In this document: piece by piece, positions 27,814 to 37,338 of the stretch | Position numbering within the stretch: position 1 is the first letter of the stretch | Layout: every line of letters starts with the position of its first letter | The notes under the pieces: generated by a model | What the model saw: only the letters and a program-made list of their open reading frames with translations | Databases searched by the model: none | Told to the model about the DNA's origin: nothing | DNA from: Rhizobium tropici CIAT 899 | GTDB lineage: Bacteria; Pseudomonadota; Alphaproteobacteria; Rhizobiales; Rhizobiaceae | Length of the DNA stretch: 64,000 nt | Assembly: GCF_000330885.1 (NCBI RefSeq) | Contig: NC_020061.1 | Span: 348,717 to 412,716 of the forward strand | Direction of reading: 5' to 3' | Position numbers and translations under genes: made by a program

Positions 27814-28373
27814 CACAGAACAGCCAGGAGATGACGCCGCGACCGAAGCTCGATGACGACGCATTCGAAGCCTTTATCAGGAGACGTCGTCCGCCATCGC
27901 CTATCTGGTCAATGAGCAGTCTCGATGGCTATCTTACGGCCCTCATCATCGGCCCGAAGTTCATCGACCCACGCCAATGGATCCCGGAACTGACCGGCCC
28001 GGATGCCCTGAACCTGCCAATGGAAACAACCGAACATCGGGCCGTGCAGACGATCGTGGCGGAGTATAATCGGATATCTGCAAGCCTTTCCGAGAGACCG
28101 AAAGACCACCGGCCCAGGTTCACCAGGATCGATGATCAGACCCTTGATCCATTCGATTGGGACATCTGCTTTCTCCTCGGAACAGGATACGCGCCGAGGC
28201 TTTGGCAGCCTGTCCTTCGAGGTCATGCCGTCACTGGGGATATCATCGCGCCGATCCGCAAGCTCGGCGAGACAAAACGGAAAGCGACCCACCAGGATGC
28301 TGCTGCCGTCGCCGAAGCACTCGTCAATATCCGAACCTATTTTATGCCGAAGCGGGCAAAGCAGAAGTTCTAA
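27810..28373 (+). CDS. IS66 accessory protein (YecA/UPF0149-like)
   Basis: The 187-residue protein translated from the ATG overlapping the tnpC stop carries SPIWSMSSLDGYLTALIIGPKFIDPRQWIPEL, the hallmark of YecA/UPF0149-like proteins found as the last gene of many rhizobial IS66 elements. It ends about 60 bases before the right inverted repeat. Its role in transposition is not established. The frame is intact. Confidence 0.75.
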   Translation: MTQNSQEMTPRPKLDDDAFEAFIRRRRPPSPIWSMSSLDGYLTALIIGPKFIDPRQWIPELTGPDALNLPMETTEHRAVQTIVAEYNRISASLSERPKDHRPRFTRIDDQTLDPFDWDICFLLGTGYAPRLWQPVLRGHAVTGDIIAPIRKLGETKRKATHQDAAAVAEALVNIRTYFMPKRAKQKF

Positions 28374-28528
28374 AAGAAAGTGCTATTGCGATCCCGTCAA
28401 CGCCGAAAGCAGTGGGCTGTTCGTCGCGCTCACTGTCATCCTGAATGTACGATGGTGTCAGAACCCAGCGAGTGTCTCTTGCCCATGTCATATTTCGACA
28501 TTGATGTTTATAGAGCCACCAGCGACGC

Positions 28529-29780
28529 CACGGCGCTGAATCCGGGTTAACAGTCATGCTCGGATGATTTCGGCCATGTATTGTGGGTTTCTGCCTGCTT
28601 TGTTTCGTCTGAGTTTGATACTGCGCTTGTCGTTATGGCTTCGAACCATGTTGATGGCGAAGTGTCGGACGACGGCCATGTTGGCTGGTCCATGCCCGGT
28701 TCGAGATCGGGCGGCATCCTCGTTGAAGGTGACGTCGAGTACCCAATGGAGGGAGTTCTCGATGGCCCAATGGCCACGTATGGCCTCGGCGAACTGGAGC
28801 GCGGTCATCGACCGCGAGGAGATATAGAAGCGGACCTGGCTGCTTTGCCTGGACTTTTCATAGACTTGTGCTTGCACCTTGACGATGGTGGCGATGGACG
28901 GGAAGCGGTATTCGCCGGGAAAGCGCCTGTCGCCGGAGAGCCAGTCGATTTGAGTGGAGACGGTGACCCGCCGCTCTTCGACCCGGCCATGGCCCTTGTC
29001 GACTTCGGTCACGGTTGAGGTGAGGTTTGCCGGAGCGTCGGCAAAGAAGCGCTCGATCTCACCCATCAGGCCGGGCTGATTGGCCTTGGCCGCCAGGAGG
29101 TAATCAGCGCCTGCATCGAGCACCGCCTGGGCGGTTTTGGCATTGCAGGCAATGGCGTCGATGGTCACGAGCGCGCCTTTCAGGCGATCCTTTTCGGCCA
29201 ACCGTTCCAGCAGCAAGGGGATGGTGTCCTGCTCACAGCTTGTCGTTGCCACTGCCTCTTGTCCAAGAACCAGCCGTTCACGGGTGGCGAAAGCCGAGAC
29301 GAGATGCAGCGCCGCCCGGCCGTTGGCCCGGTCATGACTGCCGCGCGAGGTCTTTCCGTCAATCGCCACCAGCGCCGGAGCATCGGGTCGAAGCGTCGCC
29401 GCCCAGGATATGAAGCAGTTCGAAAACAGGTCCGGATCGATCCGGTTGAGCAGAATGCGCAGCCAGCGCGAACCCGGTATGCCATGGTGATAGGGAAGAA
29501 ACCGACGTAAAAACGCCAGGTTATCCTCTCCCCATTCGACGACCTCGTCAAAATCGTCGCATGCGCCGATCGTCCCGCAAACGACCAGAAGAAGCACCTC
29601 GGGTAACGGATGGGCGACCCGCCATTGCTCCCGCTCATCCTCAACGAGACTAAAATGGTCCAGCAAAACCCGCAGCCGCGGGCGATCGTCTTCAAACATG
29701 TCGGCCTCCAAATCACCGACACTCTTGAATCACACCCAAACCGTTCAGGGAAGAAACGTTAACCCGAGTTCAGAGCCGTG
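28529..29780 (-). mobile_element. ISAs1-family insertion sequence with 10-bp target duplication
   Basis: The ends read CACGGCGCTGAATCCGGGTT on the left and CACGGCTCTGAACTCGGGTT inverted on the right. CCAGCGACGC occurs directly outside both ends (28519-28528 and 29781-29790), a perfect ten-base duplication. At 1252 bases with one intact transposase, the copy looks recent and possibly active. Confidence 0.92.
28554..29711 (-). CDS. ISAs1-family transposase
   Basis: The 385-residue transposase begins in the usual way with FSLVEDEREQWRVAHPLPEVLLLVVCGTI. The catalytic elements LVAIDGKTSRGSHDR, GALVTIDAIACNAKTAQAV and RGHWAIENSLHWVLDVTFNED are typical of the ISAs1 (H-repeat) family. The frame is intact over the full usual length. 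A second ATG lies four codons downstream of the first. Confidence 0.92.
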   Translation of the reverse strand: MEADMFEDDRPRLRVLLDHFSLVEDEREQWRVAHPLPEVLLLVVCGTIGACDDFDEVVEWGEDNLAFLRRFLPYHHGIPGSRWLRILLNRIDPDLFSNCFISWAATLRPDAPALVAIDGKTSRGSHDRANGRAALHLVSAFATRERLVLGQEAVATTSCEQDTIPLLLERLAEKDRLKGALVTIDAIACNAKTAQAVLDAGADYLLAAKANQPGLMGEIERFFADAPANLTSTVTEVDKGHGRVEERRVTVSTQIDWLSGDRRFPGEYRFPSIATIVKVQAQVYEKSRQSSQVRFYISSRSMTALQFAEAIRGHWAIENSLHWVLDVTFNEDAARSRTGHGPANMAVVRHFAINMVRSHNDKRSIKLRRNKAGRNPQYMAEIIRA

Positions 29781-29990
29781 CCAGCGACGCATCAATTCCC
29801 ACAACATAGTCCCCGCTTGTCCCCCGCTTGATGCTTGGGGCCGAAATCATCGGACCCGCTTCACCATCGTCGCTCTGAGGCACAGTCATCTTCTTGGCTA
29901 TGCGGAGCGCCGCCCCATTGCGGCATCTGGCTTCGTCGTTTGAGCGCGCCCTCACAACGGGCATGCTAGATCGGAAACAGATATCAATCT

Positions 29991-30920
29991 TCACAGCGCC
30001 TCTTCGAGTTCCGGCAGTGCCTCGAAGAGATCGGCGACGAGGCCGTAGTCGGCGATCTGGAAGATCGGTGCCTCCTCGTCCTTGTTGATGGCGACGATGA
30101 CCTTCGAGTCCTTCATGCCGGCGAGATGCTGGATGGCGCCTGATATGCCGCAGGCGATGTAAAGCTGCGGTGCCACCACCTTGCCGGTCTGGCCGACCTG
30201 CCAGTCGTTCGGCGCGTAGCCGGCATCGACGGCAGCGCGGGAGGCGCCAACGGCCGCCCCGAGCTTGTCGGCAACCGGCAGAATGACTTCCTTGAACTTC
30301 TCCGCCGAACCGAGTGCGCGTCCGCCCGAGATGATGATCTTGGCCGAGGTCAGTTCCGGACGATCGGAGGTCGACAGCGCATCGGCGACGAAGCTCGAAA
30401 GACCGGGATTGGCGACCGCCGGGATTGCCTCGACAGTGGCCGAACCGTCTTCTGCGGCGGAAGCGAAGGAGGCGGTGCGCACGGTGATCACCTTCTTGGC
30501 ATCGCTTGCCTGCACCGTCTGGATGGCATTGCCGGCATAGATCGGCCGCTTGAAGGTGTTGGACGAAACCACCTCGATGATTTCCGAGACCTGGGCGACA
30601 TCGAGGAGAGCTGCGACACGCGGCATGACGTTCTTGCCGACCGAGGTAGCAGCCGTCAGGATGGTGTCATAACCTGCCGCCAGCGAGACGATGAGATCGG
30701 CAAGCGGTTCGGCGAGATTGTTGGCAAGCTCGTCGCTTTCGGCCAGCAGCACCTTGGAGACGCCGGCAAGCTTGGCGGCGGCATCGGCCGCAGCCTTGGC
30801 GGCTTTGCCGGCCACCAGCACATGGATATCGCCGCCGATCTGAGTGGCCGCCGTCAGCGCCTTGGCGGTCTGGTCGGAAAGATGGGCATTGTCGTGGTCA
30901 GCCAGAAGAAGAATGGCCAT
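29991..30920 (-). CDS. etfA: Electron transfer flavoprotein alpha subunit
   Basis: This is the 309-residue alpha subunit of ETF, which carries electrons from acyl-CoA dehydrogenases to ETF-quinone oxidoreductase. The FAD-binding C-terminal domain shows [37 protein letters not shown] and [14 protein letters not shown]. It resembles housekeeping EtfA rather than nitrogen-fixation FixB. It is the last gene of the reverse operon, 23 bases after etfB. The electron donor in this operon would be the glutaryl-CoA dehydrogenase three genes upstream of etfB. Confidence 0.92.
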   Translation of the reverse strand: MAILLLADHDNAHLSDQTAKALTAATQIGGDIHVLVAGKAAKAAADAAAKLAGVSKVLLAESDELANNLAEPLADLIVSLAAGYDTILTAATSVGKNVMPRVAALLDVAQVSEIIEVVSSNTFKRPIYAGNAIQTVQASDAKKVITVRTASFASAAEDGSATVEAIPAVANPGLSSFVADALSTSDRPELTSAKIIISGGRALGSAEKFKEVILPVADKLGAAVGASRAAVDAGYAPNDWQVGQTGKVVAPQLYIACGISGAIQHLAGMKDSKVIVAINKDEEAPIFQIADYGLVADLFEALPELEEAL

Positions 30921-30943
30921 GGTGAAGTTCTCCCTTTCTATCC

Positions 30944-31693
30944 TCAGAGCACGCCGGCTTCGGTCTTCAGCTTCTCGACCAGTTCGGCGACCGACTTGAC
31001 CTTGACGCCTGCCTTGCGGCCGGACGGCTCTTCGGTCTTCAGCACCTTCAGCCGCGGTGTCGTATCGACGCCGAAATCGGCAGGCGCCTTCTTGTCGAGC
31101 GGCTTCTTCTTCGCCTTCATGATGTTCGGCAGCGAGGCGTAACGCGGCTCGTTGAGGCGAAGATCCGTGGTCACCACCGCCGGCAGCTTGACCTCGATCG
31201 TCTGCAGGCCGCCATCGACCTCGCGGGTCACCTTGGCTTTTCCCTCGCCGATCTCGATCTTCGAGGCGAAGGTCGCCTGCGCCGAACCCAAGAGGGCCGC
31301 CAGCATCTGGCCGGTCTGGTTCGAGTCATCATCGATCGCCTGCTTGCCGACGATGATCAGGCCCGGCTGTTCGGCATCGGCAACACCTTTGAGGATCTTG
31401 GCGACGGCCAGCGGCTCGACCTGATCTTCGGTCTCGACCAGGATGGCGCGATCCGCGCCCATGGCAAGGGCGGTGCGCAATGTCTCCTCGGCCTTGGCCG
31501 GTCCGATCGACACCACCACCACTTCCTCGGCCTTGCCGGCCTCCTTCAGCCGCAGCGCTTCTTCGACCGAAATCTCGTCGAACGGGTTCATCGACATCTT
31601 CACATTCGCAAGCTCGACGCCCGAACCATCCGGCTTCACCCGGATCTTCACGTTGTAATCAACTACCCGCTTCACGGGAACGAGAATCTTCAT
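30944..31693 (-). CDS. etfB: Electron transfer flavoprotein beta subunit
   Basis: This 249-residue beta subunit of ETF carries the nucleotide-binding signature [14 protein letters not shown] and the family motif [31 protein letters not shown] (a landmark near 31140-31230). AGGAG nine bases before the ATG at 31693 supports this start over a GTG three codons upstream. It follows the hydroxybutyryl-CoA dehydrogenase by 15 bases and pairs with etfA. The product is cytoplasmic. Confidence 0.9.
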   Translation of the reverse strand: MKILVPVKRVVDYNVKIRVKPDGSGVELANVKMSMNPFDEISVEEALRLKEAGKAEEVVVVSIGPAKAEETLRTALAMGADRAILVETEDQVEPLAVAKILKGVADAEQPGLIIVGKQAIDDDSNQTGQMLAALLGSAQATFASKIEIGEGKAKVTREVDGGLQTIEVKLPAVVTTDLRLNEPRYASLPNIMKAKKKPLDKKAPADFGVDTTPRLKVLKTEEPSGRKAGVKVKSVAELVEKLKTEAGVL

Positions 31694-31708
31694 GTGCAGC
31701 ACTCCTGA

Positions 31709-32584
31709 TCAGCGGCTCGGAACCGGCGTATCGCCGCAATAATCATAAAAGCCTCTGGCGACTTTGCGTCCTAGCCATCCCGCTTCGACATATTTCACCA
31801 ACAGTGGACATGGGCGGTACTTGCTGTCCGCCAGGCCTTCATGCAGAACGTTCATGATGGCGAGGCAGGTATCGAGGCCGATGAAATCAGCCAGTTCCAG
31901 CGGTCCCATCGGATGATTCGCGCCAAGCTTCATGCTCTGATCGATGTCGAAAACCGAACCGACACCCTCGTAAAGCGTATAAACGGCTTCGTTGATCATC
32001 GGGACCAGAATCCGGTTCACGATAAAGGCGGGGTAATCCTCCGCAACGACTGCGGTTTTGCCGAGTCGTTGTACGACGGCGCGGACAGCCTCGAAAGTCT
32101 CGTTGCTGGTCACGATTCCACGAATGAGCTCGACGAGCTGCATGACCGGAACCGGATTCATGAAGTGGAGGCCCATAAACTGCTCGGGCTTTCGAGTCCG
32201 TCCGGCTAGACGGGTGATCGAGAGCGAAGACGTGTTTGAGGTGAGGATCGCTTCCGGCTTCAGGTGAGGTCGGAGATCGTCGAATAATTTCAGCTTGACC
32301 GGCTCGCTCTCCGCCGCCGTCTCGATGATCAGATCGAGCGTGCCAAGTTCGGGCAGGTTTACGGTCGTCCTGAGGCGTCCAACGGCGCTCAACATTGCCT
32401 CGGCCGCGATCGTTCCCCGTGCCACCTGCCGGTCCATATCCTCGCTAATTTTGGCGACCGCGGCGACGAGCCGATCCGCGTCGACGTCCATCAGCGAGAC
32501 CTCGAATCCCGCAATTGCAAGCACATGAGCGATACCGCTGCCCATCTGCCCGGCGCCGAGCACTCCGATGGTTTCGATCGTCAT
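31709..32584 (-). CDS. 3-hydroxybutyryl-CoA dehydrogenase
   Basis: This 291-residue NAD(P)-dependent dehydrogenase of the Hbd/PaaH family has the Rossmann motif IGVLGAGQMGSGIAHV and NTSSLSITRLA. The catalytic HFMNPVPVMQLVELI and the C-terminal FIVNRILVPMINEAV with MGPLELADFIGLD complete the family signature. It oxidises (S)-3-hydroxybutyryl-CoA to acetoacetyl-CoA. The start overlaps the CoA-transferase stop by ATGA. In this operon it would act two steps below glutaryl-CoA dehydrogenase, but the intervening crotonase is not in the window. Confidence 0.9.
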   Translation of the reverse strand: MTIETIGVLGAGQMGSGIAHVLAIAGFEVSLMDVDADRLVAAVAKISEDMDRQVARGTIAAEAMLSAVGRLRTTVNLPELGTLDLIIETAAESEPVKLKLFDDLRPHLKPEAILTSNTSSLSITRLAGRTRKPEQFMGLHFMNPVPVMQLVELIRGIVTSNETFEAVRAVVQRLGKTAVVAEDYPAFIVNRILVPMINEAVYTLYEGVGSVFDIDQSMKLGANHPMGPLELADFIGLDTCLAIMNVLHEGLADSKYRPCPLLVKYVEAGWLGRKVARGFYDYCGDTPVPSR

Positions 32585-33759
32585 TTCGTGTCTACCCTCG
32601 ACTCTTCGGAAGAAAAGCTCCAGCGTCCAGCACCCAAAAGCGGCGAGGCACTGTCGAGCGTGAGGAGGCTGCGCGACAAGCCGATCGGCGTTCTCAGGCC
32701 GGACAAGCCTTCCGGAGCGATCTTAAGCCGGCGCGCCTTGATCTGCGGATCGTCGATCGCCTCGGCGACGCTATTGATCGGTCCTCCCGGAACACCCGCC
32801 CCTTCAAGTGCGGCGATCAGTTCTGCTTTCGGCCGAAGTCGCGTCTTTTCCGCAATTATCGCGCAAAGCTTCTCGCGGTTTTCCACTCGTGCGGGATTGG
32901 TGGCGTAGGCCGGGTCTCCGGCGAGCGCAGCGAGATCCAGCAGGTCGCAAAGGGATGCGAACTGCCGATCGTTGCCACAAGCGATAATGAGATGACCGTC
33001 GAAGGCCGGGAAAACCTGATAGGGCACGATATTCGGATGAGCGTTTCCCATACGGTGAGGCACGTTGCCGGTTGCGAGATAATTCATGGCCTGGTTGGCA
33101 AGGACGGAAACTCCGACGTCGAAGAGCGCCAGATCGACATGCTGGCCAACGCCGGAGCGGTCGCGCTCGGCAAGCGCTGCCTGAATGCCGATGACGCCGT
33201 AAAGTCCGGTAAAGACGTCGATCCAGGCGACGCCGACTTTCTGCGGTTCACCGTCTGGCTCACCGGTCAGGTCCATAATTCCGCACATACCCTGTATGAG
33301 GAAATCGTATCCTGGCTGACGGGCGCGCGGGCCTGTCTGACCGAAACCGGTCACCGAAGCGTAGACGATCCGCGGATTGATCGCGGCGATGCTTTCATAA
33401 TCGAGACCGAATTTTTGCAGCCCGGCAACTTTGAAGTTCTCAATCACAACGTCAGCTTCTGCGATCAATGCTTTGACGCGCTCAAGACCCTCGGGATCGC
33501 CGAAGTCACAAATGACCGACGACTTGCCTCGGTTTGCCGCATGAAAATACGCCGCCACCTTCTCAGCGCCGCCCTTACCGTCCGGGCGTTCGATAAAGGG
33601 TGGCCCCCAACTGCGGGTGTCGTCGCCCTGCGGGCTTTCCACCTTGATAACCTCGGCGCCGAGATCGGCGAGTGTCTGGCCGATCCAGGGACCGGCAAGG
33701 ATGCGGGCAAGTTCGACGACTTTCAGGCCGGCAAGCGGTGCACTGTTCGGACCGCCCAT
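32581..33759 (-). CDS. Class III CoA-transferase (CaiB/BaiF family), probable glutarate CoA-transferase
   Basis: This 392-residue family III CoA-transferase begins with LAGLKVVELARILAGPWIGQTLADLGAEVIKVE and has the catalytic Asp region in GIMDLTGEPDGEPQKVGVAWIDV. It forms a TGATG overlap with gcdH upstream and an ATGA overlap with the dehydrogenase downstream. Human SUGCT and bacterial homologues beside gcdH activate glutarate with succinyl-CoA, which makes glutarate the likely substrate (inference from context). The reaction would supply glutaryl-CoA to the neighbouring dehydrogenase. Confidence 0.85.
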   Translation of the reverse strand: MGGPNSAPLAGLKVVELARILAGPWIGQTLADLGAEVIKVESPQGDDTRSWGPPFIERPDGKGGAEKVAAYFHAANRGKSSVICDFGDPEGLERVKALIAEADVVIENFKVAGLQKFGLDYESIAAINPRIVYASVTGFGQTGPRARQPGYDFLIQGMCGIMDLTGEPDGEPQKVGVAWIDVFTGLYGVIGIQAALAERDRSGVGQHVDLALFDVGVSVLANQAMNYLATGNVPHRMGNAHPNIVPYQVFPAFDGHLIIACGNDRQFASLCDLLDLAALAGDPAYATNPARVENREKLCAIIAEKTRLRPKAELIAALEGAGVPGGPINSVAEAIDDPQIKARRLKIAPEGLSGLRTPIGLSRSLLTLDSASPLLGAGRWSFSSEESRVDTK

Positions 33760-34979
33760 CAGAAGAACGCCTGAATACCGGTCTGGGCGCGGCCGAGGAT
33801 CAGTGCGTGGACATCATGCGTGCCCTCATAGGTGTTGACCGTTTCAAGGTTCTGGGAATGGCGCATGACGTGGTATTCGATCTGGATGCCGTTGCCGCCG
33901 TGCATGTCACGGGCTTGCCTGGCGATATCGAGCGCCTTGCCGCAGTTGTTGCGCTTGACGATAGAAATCATTTCCGGCGCGAACTTGTGCTCGTCCATCA
34001 GGCGCCCTACGCGGAGTGAAGCCTGCAGCCCCAGTGCAATCTCCGTCTGCATGTCCGCCAGCCTCCTCTGGAAGAGTTGAGCGCCAGCCAGCGGTTTGCC
34101 AAATTGAACGCGGTCCAGTCCATATTGCCGCGAACGCAACCAGCAATCCTCGGCAGCGCCGAGCACGCCCCAGGAAATGCCATAACGGGCGCGGTTCAGG
34201 CAGCCGAACGGCCCCTTGAGACCCGAAACATTCGGCAGCAGGGCGTCCTCGCCGATCTCGACGCCGTCCATCACGATCTCGCCGGTGATCGAGGCACGCA
34301 GCGACAGCTTGCCGCCGATCTTCGGCGCCGACAGGCCTTTCATGCCCTTTTCGAGGATGAAACCGCGGATCTGGCGGTTATGAGCTTCCGACTTCGCCCA
34401 GACAACGAAGACATCGGCGATCGGCGCATTGGAGATCCACATCTTTGAGCCGCGCAGGCGGTACCCGCCGTCGATTTTCTCGGCGCGGGTCTTCATGTCG
34501 CCGGGATCGGAGCCGGCATCCGGCTCGGTCAGACCGAAGCAGCCGATCAATTCCCCGGATACGAGGCCCGGTAGATACTTGTCTCGCTGTTCTTCCGAGC
34601 CATAGGCATAGATCGGATAGATCACCAGCGACGACTGGACGCTCATCATCGACCGATAGCCTGAATCGACGCGTTCGACCTCGCGCGCAACCAGGCCGTA
34701 AGAGACGAAGTTGGCGCCAGCCGCCCCATATTTTTCCGGCAACGTTACGCCGAGAAGCCCGGCCCTGCCCATCAGCCGGAAGAGACCGGGATCAGTCTTC
34801 TCCTCAAGATAGGCATCCCCCACGTGCGGCAGCAATTCGGCCTCTGCAAAGGCCTTGGCAGCATCGCGGATCATGCGTTCCTCTTCAGAGAGCTGCTCCT
34901 CCAAGAGGAAGGGATCGTCCCACGCAAACGCGCTCGTCTGTGCGGAAGACATGGCTGTGGCGGAATTTGTCGTCACGGA
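33759..34979 (-). CDS. gcdH: Glutaryl-CoA dehydrogenase
   Basis: This acyl-CoA dehydrogenase of the glutaryl-CoA class oxidises and decarboxylates glutaryl-CoA to crotonyl-CoA and passes electrons to ETF. It shows [27 protein letters not shown]-like [14 protein letters not shown] and the catalytic glutamate in [17 protein letters not shown]. The GTG at 34979 is preferred for GAGGGA just upstream. An ATG at 34952 and an ATG at 35027 are alternatives. It is the first gene of the reverse operon and is divergent from a LysR gene with an operator-like dyad between them. Confidence 0.9.
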   Translation of the reverse strand, partial: SVTTNSATAMSSAQTSAFAWDDPFLLEEQLSEEERMIRDAAKAFAEAELLPHVGDAYLEEKTDPGLFRLMGRAGLLGVTLPEKYGAAGANFVSYGLVAREVERVDSGYRSMMSVQSSLVIYPIYAYGSEEQRDKYLPGLVSGELIGCFGLTEPDAGSDPGDMKTRAEKIDGGYRLRGSKMWISNAPIADVFVVWAKSEAHNRQIRGFILEKGMKGLSAPKIGGKLSLRASITGEIVMDGVEIGEDALLPNVSGLKGPFGCLNRARYGISWGVLGAAEDCWLRSRQYGLDRVQFGKPLAGAQLFQRRLADMQTEIALGLQASLRVGRLMDEHKFAPEMISIVKRNNCGKALDIARQARDMHGGNGIQIEYHVMRHSQNLETVNTYEGTHDVHALILGRAQTGIQAFF

Positions 34980-35064
34980 TTTCCCTCGAATGAAATGCGA
35001 CCTCGGATATCGAAGCTGCTTGCTCATGCATTTACCGATTGTGTTTCGCGAGAAATAACCCTAT

Positions 35065-35079
35065 TTAGATGTGATCTAA
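35065..35079. promoter_or_regulatory. LysR-type operator dyad between gcdH and its regulator
   Basis: TTAGAT-GTG-ATCTAA is a perfect six-base dyad containing the T-N11-A core of LysR sites. It lies in the 120-base divergent gap, 86 bases upstream of the gcdH start and 22 bases before the LysR ATG. That is the classic position for control of both genes. Confidence 0.65.
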
Positions 35080-35100
35080 TTCATAAAATGCATAGGTTTG

Positions 35101-35997
35101 ATGCGCCCGCGTCGGTTCCTTCCCTCCATGAGCCTCCTCTCTGCGTTCGAAGCCGTCTTGCGCACCGGCTCAACGGCGGCGGCGGCGCGTGAGCTTGATT
35201 TGACACAGAGCACTGTGAGCCGCCTCGTGCAGAATCTGGAGCAGCAGCTTGGCCGGCCGCTCTTCGAGCGACACAGGCAGAAGCTCATTCCGACGGAAGC
35301 AGCCCATGCCTACGGGCGGAACGTGAGCCGCGCGCTCGATCTCATCCAGCGGGGCAGCATGGAATTCGCCGCCAACCCAGGCGGCGGCACCCTGTCGCTG
35401 GCTATCCTGCCGGCTTTCGGTACGCGATGGCTGGCGCCGCGGTTGGGCGCATTCCTGGTCAAACATCCAGGTATCACGATCAACCTCGCGACGCGGCTCA
35501 AGCGCTTTAACTTTGCCGCCGAGAGTTTTGACGCAGCCATTCATTTTGGAGCAGACGATTGGCGGGATGCCGACCATATGAAACTCTTCGAGGAGCGCCT
35601 GACGGCGTGCATTTCGCCAGCGCTCCTCGCTGAACATCCGATTGACGACATCGCGGACATGGCGAGGTTGCCACTTCTGCAACTGGAAACCAGGCCGACC
35701 GGCTGGAGGATCTGGTTTGCCGCTCAGGGAGCGCGACCGGCGAACGTGACGGGGATGCTTTTCGACCAGTTCGCGACGATGACGCAGTCGGCGATCTCCG
35801 GGCTCGGCGTGGCTCTTCTTCCGGCCTATCTCGCTGACACTGAAATAATCGAAGGGCGCCTGGTACCGGTCCTGAAGAGATCGGTGCCGGGCTCGGGGTC
35901 CTACTGGCTCGTCTGGCCGCAATCGCGGACCAATTACCCGCCGCTCGAAGCTTTCCGCGCCTGGCTGGCCAAAGAAAAGGTCTCGGGAACCTCGTGA
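35101..35997 (+). CDS. LysR-family transcriptional regulator (GcvA/GcdR-like)
   Basis: This 298-residue LysR regulator has the N-terminal winged helix-turn-helix FEAVLRTGSTAAAARELDLTQSTVSRLVQNLE and an effector domain with FGTRWLAPRLGAFLVKHPGITINLATR, typical of the GcvA/AmpR subgroup. It is divergent from the gcdH operon with an operator-like dyad between, so it probably senses glutarate or a related intermediate and controls gcdH (inference). A TTG three bases upstream is an alternative start. The frame is intact. Confidence 0.85.
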   Translation: MRPRRFLPSMSLLSAFEAVLRTGSTAAAARELDLTQSTVSRLVQNLEQQLGRPLFERHRQKLIPTEAAHAYGRNVSRALDLIQRGSMEFAANPGGGTLSLAILPAFGTRWLAPRLGAFLVKHPGITINLATRLKRFNFAAESFDAAIHFGADDWRDADHMKLFEERLTACISPALLAEHPIDDIADMARLPLLQLETRPTGWRIWFAAQGARPANVTGMLFDQFATMTQSAISGLGVALLPAYLADTEIIEGRLVPVLKRSVPGSGSYWLVWPQSRTNYPPLEAFRAWLAKEKVSGTS

Positions 35998-36215
35998 GTC
36001 TTAGCAGCAAGACGGGAAGCGGCTGTGTCGTTTTCGTGACAGTCATCATCGCCACATTATAGTCGGCCCGAGCTTGTGGGCATGCATGATGTGTCCCTCA
36101 TTTCGGGCAACGGATCGTGTCCCGCCGGGTAGTGTAGGTCCTGAGGATTAGATGGCCATCAGTTTTTTTCCGGCAGGGTCGGGCTGTTCAAGACCAACCT
36201 GATGGAAAGACACCG

Positions 36216-37338
36216 ATGACCGACGATATGATGAACGTGCGCTCGCTTGTTGAGAAGAGTGCCGATGCCGATTTGCTACGGGAGATGATCGGCGTTGCCG
36301 CCGAACGGCTGATGGAGCTGGAGGTCGGCAGTGCGACCGGTGCTGGCTACGGCGAGAAGAACGCGATGCGGCTGGCCCAACGCAACGGCTACCGCGACCG
36401 AGACTGGGACACGTCGCATGGCGGAAAAGGCTCTGACGGCTGTTATCCAGGAAGCTTACATCCAAGGCATCTCAACGCGTTCCGTCGACGATCTCGTCAA
36501 GGCGATGGGTATGAGCGGCATCTCCAAGAGCCAGGTGAGCCCTCTGTGCGAGGAGATCGATGTCAAGGTCAAGGTTTTCCTCGAAAGACCCATCGACGGG
36601 CTGGCCCTATCTCTGGATCGATGCCCACCTATCTGAAGGTCCGGCGCGGTGGCCGCATTGTTTCCGTTGCCGTTATCATCGCCGTCGGCGTCAATACCGA
36701 TGGCAGGCGCGAGGCTCTGGGCATGGAAGTTGGCACTCCCGAAGCCGAGCCGATCTGGACGGAGTCCCTGCGTAGGCTCGCCCGCCGAGGTCTGCGCGGT
36801 GTGAAGCTCGTCGTCTCCGATGCTCATGAGGGCCTCAAGGCCGCCGTCACCAAGGTTCTCAGTGCCACATGGCAAAGATGCCGGGTTCACTTCATGAGGA
36901 ACGTGCTGGCGCACGCCGGAAAGAGCGGCAGACGCGTCGTATCCGCCTTCATCGCCACTGCTTTTGCTCAGGACACATCGGAGGCGGCGAGCACCCAGTG
37001 GCGCAACGTCGCCGTCCAGATCCGGCCGAAAGTGCAGAAGCTCGCCGCCATCATGAATGATGCCGAAGAGGATGTGCTCGCCTGCATGACCTTCCCGAAA
37101 GAGCACCGGGTCAATTGCATTCAACAAATCCGATCGAACATCTCAATGGCAAATCAAGCGACGCACCGAGGTCGTTGGCATCTTTCCCAACGACGAAGCC
37201 ATCGTCCGTCTCGTCGGCGCACTGCTGCCCGAGCAAAACGATGACTGGGCCGTCCAACGTGCCAGGTACATGACACTTGAGACAATGGCATCAATGAGCG
37301 ATGATCCGGAAATCAGCCTGCCTGCAGTCACGCGCTGA
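36216..37338 (+). pseudogene. IS256-family (ISRm3-like) transposase remnant
   Basis: The pieces are recognisable as a Mutator/IS256 transposase: [13 protein letters not shown], then [27 protein letters not shown] in another frame. [23 protein letters not shown] and SDAHEGLKAAVTKVLSATWQRCRVHFMRN lie back in the first frame, and VVGIFPNDEAIVRLVGALL lies in a third. About 75 bases after DWDT (the segment before MAEKAL) are missing, and at least three frame changes occur. Terminal repeats were not resolved. It is inactive. Confidence 0.8.

Larger units (their letters stand above)
22085..28433 (+). mobile_element. IS66-family element with perfect 8-bp target duplication, interrupted by a RIT element
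   Basis: The terminal inverted repeats read GTGAGCGCGACGAACAaCCC on the left and GTGAGCGCGACGAACAgCCC in reverse on the right. The flanking TGTCATCC at 22077-22084 and 28434-28441 is identical, the eight-base duplication typical of IS66. The element carries tnpA, tnpB, tnpC and an accessory gene. About 3.2 kb of it is a recombinase-in-trio element lodged in tnpB. Confidence 0.93.

Noticed and set aside
32515..33774. Long plus-strand open frame opposite the CoA-transferase
   Set aside because: It is an antisense shadow of the CaiB/BaiF gene, which is coupled to its neighbours on the minus strand.
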